Assembly: GCA_964243435.1 (NCBI GenBank)
Contig: CAXTFM010000147.1
Coordinates: forward strand, 1-8,992
Source of the DNA: RH-AL1 sp964243435
GTDB taxonomy: Bacteria > Pseudomonadota > Alphaproteobacteria > Rhizobiales > Beijerinckiaceae
Direction of reading: 5' to 3'
DNA: 8,992 bases
Each line of letters begins with the position of its first letter. Positions within the stretch are counted from its first letter, which is position 1. Of this stretch, positions 1 to 6,257 are shown piece by piece. Made by a program: the position numbers and the translations under genes. The notes under the pieces are model-generated. The model was not told the origin of the DNA. It made no database searches and saw nothing but the letters and a program-made list of their open reading frames with translations.

Positions 1-175
1 GAAGGCCGGGAAGGCCGGCGCCCGCTTCCCGACGGGTGCGGGTTTGTCCAGACCAAGACGGCCGCGCACGGATCTGGTCGGTGACCTTGGAGTCGCCGAA
101 CATCCCGAGAAAGCGCACCGGCGTCGTGCCGGACGACCACCATGGCGTGAGATGGTCGACATCGCGCAGGTGCAA
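1..175 (-). pseudogene. possible eroded end of an unidentified gene
   Basis: Read on the minus strand, bases 175 down to 71 give 35 codons with mostly G or C in the third position. They encode a protein-like stretch (DVDHLTPWWSSGTTPVRF, then LGMFGDSKVTDQI). Below about base 72 the adjacent frame looks more coding-like (VRGRLGLDKPAPVGKRAPAF), which suggests a frameshift before the window edge. Upstream of 175 the codon use deteriorates and no start codon with a ribosome binding site is visible. I do not recognise the family. This could be the truncated end of a neighbouring gene, a gene remnant, or chance in GC-rich DNA. Confidence 0.25.
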
Positions 176-529
176 CCTGGAAGAGGATCCACATTCTCGA
201 TCCACCGGAGTGCGATGGAACGAACACGCGGGACCGCGCCGAAGTTTGAAATACCTGCCTCGTTGACGCGCAACGGTCGAGGGTTAGATCTTCGCTACCC
301 GCATCCCACACATCGACGACATCTCATCGGCGACATCACGCGAACGGACGACATGCCTGATCCGCTCCGACACGGTCAGACGGGAGCCTTGCCAGCTCAC
401 CGGCGGCACGGTCAGGTGTCCCAACCGGTGGGCGCGTTGCCCGTCGCGTGCACGGCAACCGGGTCCGCCGCGCATCCTCGGCCACGGCGGTGCGGGAAGC
501 CGCCGCAGTGCGGCCGAGCGGTGTGAGCG
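176..529. other. stretch with no recognised gene, upstream of the ssu operon
   Basis: Several reading frames stay open here, as is usual in GC-rich DNA, but none has a plausible start with a ribosome binding site, a recognisable motif or consistent codon bias. The promoter of the ssu operon should lie in the right-hand part of this stretch. I cannot point to a convincing -35/-10 pair or a defined operator. Confidence 0.5.
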
Positions 530-580
530 ATGGAACGCCCGAACACCATGACCCAGAACACCCAGGACACTCTCGGATGA
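530..580 (+). CDS. possible 16-codon leader ORF overlapping the ssuA start
   Basis: An ATG at 530 (with a second in-frame ATG at 548) opens a short frame encoding MERPNTMTQNTQDTLG. Its TGA stop at 578-580 overlaps the ATG of ssuA at 577, giving an ATGA junction. That arrangement would allow translational coupling of ssuA to a leader peptide. There is no strong Shine-Dalgarno in front of either ATG, and the peptide has no cysteine or methionine run of the kind used in sulfur-responsive attenuators. It may be accidental. Confidence 0.2.
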   Translation: MERPNTMTQNTQDTLG

Positions 581-1527
581 TCACGCGTCGAACAACCATC
601 GGCGGCCTGCTCGTCGCGTCCGGCCTTGGCTCCGGCCTCGCCCGTGCCGCGGCCGACGTGCCGGCGGAGTTCCGCATCGGCTACCAGAAGAGCGGCGTCC
701 TCGTCGTCGCCCGTCGGCAGGGCACGATCGAGGCGAGGCTCAAGGCGCTGGGTGTCGGCAGCGTGCGCTGGATCGAGTTCCAGTACGGGCCGCCGATCAT
801 GGAAGCGCTGGGGCTCGGCGCCGTCGATTTCGGCGCCGCCGGCGACACGCCACCGGTTTTCGCCCAGGTCGCCGGGGCCGCGATCGTGTACGCGGCGGCG
901 ACACCGGCCCAGCAGTCCGCGATCCTGCTGCCGGCGGGGTCGACGATCCGCACGCTCGCCGAACTGCGGGGCAAGAGGCTCGCCTTCGCCAAGGGGTCGA
1001 GTTCGCACAATTTCGTCGTGCAGGCGCTTGCCAAGGCGGGCCTCACCCCCGCCGACATCACGCCGGCCTACCTGAACCCGGCGGACGCTGTCGCCGCCTT
1101 CGCGCGCGGCAGCGTCGACGCCTGGGCGGTGTGGGACCCGTACTTCGCCCTCGCCGAGGCGCGTCACGGCGCGAAGGTGCTGACGACCACCGACGGCATC
1201 CTCGACTCGAACTCCTTCTACCTCGCCAACCGCGAGTTCGCCGCCCGTCATCCCGGTGTGCTCAAGGCGGCGCTCGAGGGCGTGCGGCAGTCGACCGACT
1301 GGTCGGCCGCGCACCGGGGCGAGCTCGCCCAGACGATCTCGGAGGTGACGGGCGTCGAGCCGGAAGCCGAGCGACGGGCGGTCGCCCGCTTGAAGATCGA
1401 GCTGACCCCGGTCACCGAGCGCATCGCGCAAAGCCAGCAGAACATCGCCGACACCTTCCACCGGCTCGGCCTCGTGCCCCGCACCGTCACGGTGCGGGAC
1501 GCCGTGTGGACCGCGCCGCAGGGCTGA
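577..1527 (+). CDS. ssuA: SsuA, aliphatic sulfonate ABC transporter substrate-binding protein
   Basis: This periplasmic receptor captures alkanesulfonates and delivers them to the SsuBC transporter. It is 316 aa, close to the roughly 320 aa usual for SsuA. The N-terminus has a twin-arginine-like signal (TRRTTIGG, residues 3-10), a hydrophobic stretch to about residue 22, and a likely cleavage site in LARAAA (about residues 21-26). The mature protein shows the NMT1/SsuA-type fold signatures: IGYQKSGVL (34-42), EFQYGPP (67-73), DFGAAGDTPPVFAQ (84-97), AFAKGSSSHNF (136-146) and GSVDAWAVWDPYF (178-190). ATG 577 is chosen because it places the signal peptide exactly at the N-terminus. In-frame upstream starts (GTG 523, ATG 448) would bury it. 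The ribosome binding site is weak. It is the first gene of the ssuADCB operon, 30 bases before ssuD. A related taurine or nitrate-type binding protein is less likely given the neighbouring ssuD. Confidence 0.93.
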   Translation: MITRRTTIGGLLVASGLGSGLARAAADVPAEFRIGYQKSGVLVVARRQGTIEARLKALGVGSVRWIEFQYGPPIMEALGLGAVDFGAAGDTPPVFAQVAGAAIVYAAATPAQQSAILLPAGSTIRTLAELRGKRLAFAKGSSSHNFVVQALAKAGLTPADITPAYLNPADAVAAFARGSVDAWAVWDPYFALAEARHGAKVLTTTDGILDSNSFYLANREFAARHPGVLKAALEGVRQSTDWSAAHRGELAQTISEVTGVEPEAERRAVARLKIELTPVTERIAQSQQNIADTFHRLGLVPRTVTVRDAVWTAPQG

Positions 1528-1557
1528 GCCGCGCGTCAACGCCAAAGGACCCTTCCC

Positions 1558-2733
1558 ATGAGCATCACCCCGCTTCGTCCCCAACCCGCCGATCCCCTGA
1601 GCTTCTTCTGGTTCATCCCGACCCATGGCGACGGGACCTACCTCGGCTCCGAGCGCCACCAGCGCCCGGCGGAGTTCCCGTACTTCAAGCAGGTCGCCCA
1701 GGCGGTGGACCAGCTCGGCTACGAGGGCGTGCTGCTGCCCACCGGCCAGTCCTGCGAGGACAGCTGGATCACCGCGACCGGGCTCGCCCTGGCGACCGAC
1801 CGCCTGAAGTATCTCGTCGCCCTGCGCCCCGGCGTGGTGTCCCCGGCCTTCGCCGCCCGGCAGACCGCGGCGCTCGACAGGCTCTCCGGGGGCCGCCTCC
1901 TTCTCAACGTGGTGTGCGGCGGCAACCCGGCCGAGCTTGCCGGCGACGGGGTGTTCCTGCCCCATGACGAGCGCTACGCGCAGGCCGACGAGTTCCTGCG
2001 GATCTGGCGCGCGCTGCTGTCGGGCGAGACGGTCACCACCCAAGGCAAGTACTACCGGATCGAGAACGGCCGCCTGGACTTCCCGCCGGTGCAGTCGCCC
2101 TACCCCCCGCTGTGGTTCGGCGGCTCGTCCGACGCCGGTCAGGAGATCGCGGCGGAACATACCGACACCTATCTCACCTGGGGCGAGCCGGTCGCCGGCG
2201 TCGCCGAGAAGGTCGAGCGCGCCCGCGCCAAGGCAGCCTCGCGCGGACGCGGGCTCAGCTTCGGCATCCGCCTGCACTTCATCGTCCGTGAAACGGAGGA
2301 GGAGGCGTGGGCGGCGGCCGACAAGCTGATCAGCCGGGTCAGCGACGAGCAGATCGCCGCCGCCCAGGCGCGCTTCGGCCAGCAGATGGACTCGGAAGGG
2401 CAGAAGCGCATGGCCGCCCTTCACGGCGGTCGGCGCGACAGGCTCCTTGTCGGACCGAACCTTTGGGCCGGCGTCGGCCTCGTGCGCACCGGCGCGGGCA
2501 CGGCGCTGGTCGGCACGCCGGAGCAGGTCGCCGAGCGGTTGCGCGAGTACCAGGCGGTCGGCATCGGAACGGTGATCGGCTCCGGCTACCCGCACCTGGA
2601 GGAAGCCTACCGCGTGGCCGAGCTGCTGTTCCCCGCGCTCGGCATCGACGGGCGTCGCAGCGGGCTTCGCCAGTCCATCGCCAACGAGTTCACCGTCGGC
2701 CACCATGGCGGCCGCGCCCAGGCGGCGTCGTGA
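1558..2733 (+). CDS. ssuD: SsuD, FMNH2-dependent alkanesulfonate monooxygenase
   Basis: This cytoplasmic bacterial-luciferase-family (TIM barrel) enzyme uses FMNH2 and O2 to split alkanesulfonates into an aldehyde and sulfite, the key step in using sulfonates as a sulfur source. It is 391 aa against about 381 in E. coli. Residues known to matter in E. coli SsuD are present when aligned from memory: Cys54 as C66 (PTGQSCEDSW, 61-70), Arg226 and His228 as R238 and H240 (FGIRLHFIVRE), Arg297 as R310 (NLWAGVGLVRTG), and Tyr331 as Y344 (GSGYPHLEEA). An AAAGGA ribosome binding site at 1544-1549 sits 8 bases before the ATG. The stop codon overlaps the proposed GTG start of ssuC. The C-terminal tail after about residue 365 is not recognisably conserved. 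The active enzyme needs a flavin reductase (SsuE or similar), which is not encoded here. Confidence 0.96.
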   Translation: MSITPLRPQPADPLSFFWFIPTHGDGTYLGSERHQRPAEFPYFKQVAQAVDQLGYEGVLLPTGQSCEDSWITATGLALATDRLKYLVALRPGVVSPAFAARQTAALDRLSGGRLLLNVVCGGNPAELAGDGVFLPHDERYAQADEFLRIWRALLSGETVTTQGKYYRIENGRLDFPPVQSPYPPLWFGGSSDAGQEIAAEHTDTYLTWGEPVAGVAEKVERARAKAASRGRGLSFGIRLHFIVRETEEEAWAAADKLISRVSDEQIAAAQARFGQQMDSEGQKRMAALHGGRRDRLLVGPNLWAGVGLVRTGAGTALVGTPEQVAERLREYQAVGIGTVIGSGYPHLEEAYRVAELLFPALGIDGRRSGLRQSIANEFTVGHHGGRAQAAS

Positions 2734-3527
2734 CGACACGGGGCCATCGCATGGTCCGCCGCATCCTCGCTGGCGCGGTCGGCTGGATCCTGCCCGTCGC
2801 GCTGGTCGCGGCCTGGGAGGTCGCATCGCGGCTCGGCGCGGTGTCCGCCAACGTGCTGCCCGCGCCCTCGGGCGTCGTCGCGGCGGCGGTGCGGCTCGCC
2901 AAGTCGGGCGAGCTTGGGCAAAACGTCTGGATCTCGACGCTGCGGGCGCTGTCGGGCTTCGCGGTCGGCGGCGGGATCGGGCTCGCGCTCGGTCTCGCCA
3001 ACGGCCTTTCCGCCCTGTCCGAGAAGCTGACGGACACCACGCTGCAGATGATCCGCAACGTGCCGCACCTCGCGATGATCCCGCTCGTCATCCTGTGGTT
3101 CGGGATCGACGAGGAGGCCAAGCTGTTCCTGGTCGCGCTCGGCGTCTTCTTTCCCATGTACATCAACACGCTGCACGGCATCCGCGGCGTCGACCCGCGG
3201 CTCGTCGAGATGGGCCGGGTCTACGGCATGCCGCCGGCGCGGCTGTTCTGGCGCGTGATCCTGCCCGGCGCCCTGCCCTCGATCTTCGTCGGGCTGCGCT
3301 ACGCGCTCGGCATCATGTGGCTCACGCTCATCGTCGCGGAAACAATCTCTGCCTCGTCGGGAATCGGCTACATGGCCATGCAGGCGCGCGAGTTCCTGCT
3401 CGTCGACGTCGTGGTCCTGTCCATCGTCATCTACGCGCTGCTCGGCAAGCTCGCCGACAGCATCGCCCGCCTGCTGGAGCGCGCGTCGCTGCAATGGCAC
3501 CCGGCCTTCCAGACTCCCACCCGCTAG
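2730..3527 (+). CDS. ssuC: SsuC, aliphatic sulfonate ABC transporter permease
   Basis: This inner-membrane permease subunit of the sulfonate importer is 265 aa from GTG 2730, close to E. coli SsuC (263 aa). It has a basic N-terminus and then about six hydrophobic segments, the first near residues 15-32. Strongly SsuC-like blocks follow: MIRNVPHLAMIPLVILWFGI (107-126), FFPMYINTLHGIRGVD (140-155), and the coupling (EAA) loop EMGRVYGMPPARLFWRVILPG (160-180). Residues LTLIVAETISASSGIGYMA (198-216) and YALLGKLAD (235-243) complete the match. Two starts are possible. GTG 2730 overlaps the ssuD stop as GTGA and would couple translation. ATG 2751, seven codons later, gives 258 aa. Neither has a strong Shine-Dalgarno, and I prefer the coupled GTG with moderate confidence. 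The stop lies 9 bases before ssuB. Confidence 0.93.
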   Translation: MTTRGHRMVRRILAGAVGWILPVALVAAWEVASRLGAVSANVLPAPSGVVAAAVRLAKSGELGQNVWISTLRALSGFAVGGGIGLALGLANGLSALSEKLTDTTLQMIRNVPHLAMIPLVILWFGIDEEAKLFLVALGVFFPMYINTLHGIRGVDPRLVEMGRVYGMPPARLFWRVILPGALPSIFVGLRYALGIMWLTLIVAETISASSGIGYMAMQAREFLLVDVVVLSIVIYALLGKLADSIARLLERASLQWHPAFQTPTR

Positions 3528-3536
3528 GGACCGTTC

Positions 3537-4463
3537 ATGACCGCGACCTTCCTGCGCCGCGCCGCCGATGCCGCCGCGCTGCCCGTCCGTGCGGAGACGC
3601 CGAAAGGCGCGGGCGCGCCGGGCCTGCCGGTGACCCTGCGCGGCCTTCGCAAGACGTTCGGGAGCAAGGAGGTGCTGGCCGGGATCGACCTGCATATCCC
3701 CGCCGGCCAGTTCGTCGCCATCGTGGGCCAGAGCGGATGCGGGAAGTCGACGCTGCTGCGCCTGCTCGTCGGCCTCGANNNNNNNNNNNNNNNNNNNNNN
3801 NNNNNNNNNNNNNNNNNNNNNNNNNNNNNNNNNNNNNNNNNNNNNNNNNNNNNNNNNNNNNNNNNNNNNNNNNNNNNNCGGATGGACAACCCGCAGGCCG
3901 GCGACGCGCGGACTGGTAATACGGTGGCCGCCCGGCAGGCGAGCCGGCTGATGTTCCAGGAGCCGCGCCTGCTCCCCTGGGCGCGCGTGCTGGCGAATGT
4001 CGAGGTCGGGCTCGCCCCCTCGCTGCCCGCGGCGCGGCGCCGCGAGCAGGCGTTGCAGGCGTTGCGCGAGGTGGGTCTCGAGGACCGGGCGGGCGAATGG
4101 GCCTCCGTCCTGTCCGGCGGCCAGCAACAGCGCGTGGCCCTCGCCCGCGCGCTCGTGAGCCGGCCGCATTTCCTGGCGCTCGACGAGCCGCTCGGCGCGC
4201 TGGACGCATTGACCCGGATCGGGATGCAGAGCCTCATCGAGCGGATCTGGTCGGCTCAGCGGTTCACCGCCGTCCTCGTTACCCACGACGTCGGCGAGGC
4301 GGTCGCGCTCGCTGACCGCATCCTCGTCATCGAGGCCGGCCGCGTCGCGCTCGACCTTGCAGTCGACGTGCCGCGCCCGCGGCGGCGCGGCGACCCGAGC
4401 CTTGCCGCCCTCGAGGGCCGCATTCTCGACCATCTGTTCAACGACCAGGGCTTGGGGATCTGA
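3537..4463 (+). CDS. ssuB: SsuB, aliphatic sulfonate ABC transporter ATPase (contains assembly gap)
   Basis: This ATP-hydrolysing subunit drives sulfonate import through SsuC. Numbering here includes the N-filled codons. Walker A is GQSGCGKST (64-72), the Q-loop is LMFQEPRLLPW (138-148, Q141), and the signature is LSGGQQQRVALARAL (192-206). Walker B is FLALDEP (212-218) with the D-loop LGALD, and the H-loop is LVTHDV with H250. The C-terminal LDLAVDVPRPRRRGD matches the SsuB tail. The start has AGGGA at 3526-3530, six bases upstream, overlapping the ssuC stop. Codons 81-114 are N. The nominal 308 aa is long for SsuB (E. coli about 255). Collapsing the gap, as argued in the findings, gives about 272 aa, with a roughly 30-residue N-terminal extension before the ATPase domain. 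All catalytic motifs lie outside the gap. Confidence 0.93.
   Translation: MTATFLRRAADAAALPVRAETPKGAGAPGLPVTLRGLRKTFGSKEVLAGIDLHIPAGQFVAIVGQSGCGKSTLLRLLVGLXXXXXXXXXXXXXXXXXXXXXXXXXXXXXXXXXXRMDNPQAGDARTGNTVAARQASRLMFQEPRLLPWARVLANVEVGLAPSLPAARRREQALQALREVGLEDRAGEWASVLSGGQQQRVALARALVSRPHFLALDEPLGALDALTRIGMQSLIERIWSAQRFTAVLVTHDVGEAVALADRILVIEAGRVALDLAVDVPRPRRRGDPSLAALEGRILDHLFNDQGLGI
3779..3878. other. assembly gap of exactly 100 N inside ssuB
   Basis: A run of exactly 100 N is the conventional placeholder for a scaffold gap of unknown length. The left flank ends within a codon for Asp or Glu after VGL, and the right flank begins CGG ATG GAC AAC CCG (RMDNPQAGD). The SsuB frame stays open across it. 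Confidence 0.99.
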
Positions 4464-4659
4464 CGGGCCGTGCCTGTTCTCGCCCCGATTCACTCGTCAT
4501 GAGGAGCGGCTAGCGCCCCTGCTGCCTCGTGAAGGCAATCGCAGAGCAGCGGCACTACTCGGCAGCAAGGGCACGCTTGTCCATACCGCGTTCGCCGGCC
4601 TGCATGCCAAACAGAGTCGTCGCGCGGACATCGCTGCAAAAACCCGCCTCGATGCATAA

Positions 4660-4686
4660 CCCGGTTCCGCCTCTGCGGAAACCGGG
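4660..4686 (-). terminator. hairpin downstream of the small secreted protein gene
   Basis: CCCGGTTCCGC (4660-4670), loop CTCT, then GCGGAAACCGGG (4675-4686) form an 11-bp stem with one bulged A. On the minus strand it begins 25 bases after the stop of the 4712-4996 gene. It lacks a clean U-tract immediately after the stem. A T5 run occurs further along on that strand at about 4638-4642. It lies about 200 bases past ssuB, so it could also stop ssu transcription. Confidence 0.45.
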
Positions 4687-4711
4687 CCTGCAAAATCCTT
4701 AATGCGAATGG

Positions 4712-4996
4712 CTAGCCGCCGCCGCCGCCGCTGCTCGACGGCTTGCCGCCGGGAGGGCCGCCCGTCGCTGTACCGGCGCCATCCGATGTGCCGTTGGAAA
4801 GGATGCCGCCCGAGCCGGCCGCACCACCGCGCCCGCCCTGGCTGTAGCCGGTGACCTTGCTGTCCGGGCCGGTCCCGTTGCTCGACAGCGGTTCCGTTCC
4901 CCGCGCTCCCGGCGTTACCGCCGCCTGCGCGAGAAGCGGCGACGAGGCCGCAAGAAGACCGCCAATGGAAAGAGCGACGATGATAGGCAATCGCAT
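4712..4996 (-). CDS. small secreted glycine/serine-rich protein, function unknown
   Basis: The product is 94 aa. Residues 1-24 form a clear Sec-type signal peptide (MRLPIIVALSIGGLLAASSP, then LLAQAA), with likely cleavage after LAQA. The rest is low-complexity, rich in Gly, Ser, Thr and Pro (GTEPLSSNGTGPDSKVTGYS, GGRGGAAGSGG, ILSNGTSDGAGTATGG), and ends in SSSGGGGG. It contains a loose internal repeat, LSSNGTGPDSK and ILSNGTSDGAG. The start is fixed by a perfect GGGAGG Shine-Dalgarno (minus strand of 5003-5008) six bases upstream of ATG 4996. An upstream in-frame ATG at 5032 would place 12 extra residues before the signal. It is convergent with ssuB and stands alone. There is no catalytic or metal-binding motif and no cysteine. 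I do not recognise the family; it may be a disordered periplasmic or exported protein. Confidence 0.75.
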   Translation of the reverse strand: MRLPIIVALSIGGLLAASSPLLAQAAVTPGARGTEPLSSNGTGPDSKVTGYSQGGRGGAAGSGGILSNGTSDGAGTATGGPPGGKPSSSGGGGG

Positions 4997-5136
4997 GATG
5001 AACCTCCCGACGCGCCGTGCGTCATTGTGCATTCAATGCGTGAAGGTCAGTTCGGTCCCATCGTGGTCGCGTTGGCGTAGTCGTACGCGCGTTCGCTTAC
5101 TGCCTGTCCGTGAACGCGTATCACACTTATCGGGGC

Positions 5137-5166
5137 GAGCCGCCCGTCCTGCGATGGACGGGGCTC
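5137..5166 (-). terminator. hairpin just downstream of the LysR pseudogene
   Basis: GAGC-CG-CCCGTCC (5137-5149), a 6-base loop, then GGACGGG-GCTC (5156-5166) form an 11-bp stem with a two-base bulge. On the minus strand it begins about 30 bases after the stop of the LysR remnant. It separates that remnant from the small secreted protein gene. No U-tract follows, so termination is plausible but unproven. Confidence 0.4.
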
Positions 5167-5197
5167 CCAGTGCGCCGTCGTGCGAACGGGCCGCGCG

Positions 5198-6141
5198 TCA
5201 CGCGACCTCGGCGTGACCGCCCGTTGCCGACGCCTCGTCCCAACAGCTCTGGAAACGCTCGACGATGAGCCGCGACACGCCGCGCATGGTCGGATCGGTG
5301 ATGCGGCGGAGATTGGCGCCGAGCTGGACGCTGCAACACAGCCTCGCGCCGTCGATCGTGATCGCCGCCAGCTCGCCCGCCTGCGTTGCATGGCGCACCG
5401 CATGGCGCGAAAGGATTGAGCAGCCGAGACCGTCGGCCACGGGCCTCTTGATGGAAGAGGTCGCGTCGACCTCGGCGATGACGTTGAGGTCGATCGCCTC
5501 GTTGGCCGCCACGGCATCGACGAGGTGCCGCAGCGAGTGTGGCAACCCCGGCAGGAACAGCGGAAGCGTCGCGAGGTCGCGCAGGCCGACCTTGCCGCCG
5601 AGGTTTCTCGCCAGCGCGGGGAGTTGTGATGTGCAGAAGGTCCTCGCGCCCCAGCGTTGCGATCTGCACTTGCGCGAATGCCGGAATGTTGTACGCGACG
5701 GCGCGGTGACCTGGCCGCGCTCTACCATGTCGAGGAGGAACCCGCTCATGCTTTCGACGAGGTGGAGCCTGACCCTGGGAAAGCGCATCGGCGCCTCGCG
5801 CAGCAGCGGGACGGACAGTGTCATGTTGACGGCGGTGGGCGATGCCGATCTTGACGGCGCCGACCGGCACGGCCCGCGTCGAGGTGAGCACGTCCTTGGC
5901 GCCGTCGACCTGTCGGATGATCTCCGTCGCGCGATCGCGCAGCCGCGTCCCGGTACTCGTCGGCTCCATAGCCGCGCGAGCCGCGCGCGTGACTATGGAA
6001 CAGGTTCTGTCCCAGTTCCGCTTCGAGCAGCATGATCTGATGCGAGGGGACGGGTTGCGCCACCTGCACCTGACGGGCGGCGCCCGACAAGCTGCCCGAA
6101 CGGACGATGGCGAGGAATCAGCGCAGCTGGACGAGCGTCAA
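5198..6141 (-). pseudogene. LysR-type transcriptional regulator, degraded (Nac-like)
   Basis: Stitching three minus-strand frames recovers a full-length LysR regulator of about 314 codons. From TTG 6141 it reads LTLVQLR, then a TGA stop at 6120-6118 where an aromatic or Cys residue is expected, then FLAIVRSGSLSGAARQVQVA and HQIMLLEAELGQNLFH, the winged helix-turn-helix. Frame changes follow near 5970-5995, near 5840 (an extra G before PTAVNMTLSVPLL), near 5700 (before VAYNIPAF) and near 5615 (before LARNLGGKVGLRDL). The effector domain pieces include RFPRVRLHLVESMSGFLLDM, LPLFLPGLPHSLRHLVDAV, EVDATSSIKRPVADGLGCS and ILSRHAV, typical of the Nac-like LysR group. One nonsense codon and about four indels cannot yield a working regulator. 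It is divergent from the CoA-transferase operon, the usual LysR layout, so it probably controlled that operon. Clustered sequencing errors are an alternative, but the flanking genes are clean. Confidence 0.88.
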
Positions 6142-6165
6142 GTGCGTCGCTCCGACGTCGAGCTA

Positions 6166-6184
6166 TTGCGTGTATCGATCGCAA
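6166..6184. promoter_or_regulatory. inverted repeat TTGCG-N9-CGCAA, candidate LysR operator
   Basis: A perfect 5-bp dyad (TTGCG 6166-6170, CGCAA 6180-6184) lies in the 116-base gap between the LysR remnant start (6141) and the CoA-transferase start (6258). It contains a T-N11-A element (T6166 to A6178), the loose consensus for LysR-type binding sites, and is centred about 83 bases upstream of the proposed start codon. A second small dyad, AACA-A-TGTT, lies about 10 bases further right. Confidence 0.4.
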
Positions 6185-6257
6185 CGTGTCGCGAACAATG
6201 TTTGTCGATATGAGGCGTCGGCGCGAGGTTGCGCACCATGACGAGGTCGCGCCAGAC

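Noticed and set aside
284..475. A 63-codon minus-strand ORF between the left edge and ssuA
   Set aside because: Its codon bias is moderate, but it has no ribosome binding site that fixes a start, no motif and no recognisable family; chance is more likely.
412..2826. An 804-codon open frame on the minus strand across ssuA, ssuD and the start of ssuC
   Set aside because: It is antisense to genes with clear family motifs and its translation is Arg/Gly/Ala-rich without recognisable domains. Long antisense frames are expected in GC-rich DNA with strong third-position bias.
2607..4493. A 628-codon minus-strand open frame over ssuC and ssuB
   Set aside because: It runs through the N gap, is antisense to conserved transporter genes and has no motif of its own.
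4490..4693. Short ORFs on both strands between ssuB and the small secreted protein gene
   Set aside because: There is no ribosome binding site, no codon bias and no recognisable motif, and the frames run into the hairpin at 4660-4686.
5265..6035. A 256-codon + strand frame over the LysR remnant
   Set aside because: The minus strand gives recognisable LysR blocks when frames are joined. The + frame has no domain and would be antisense to them.
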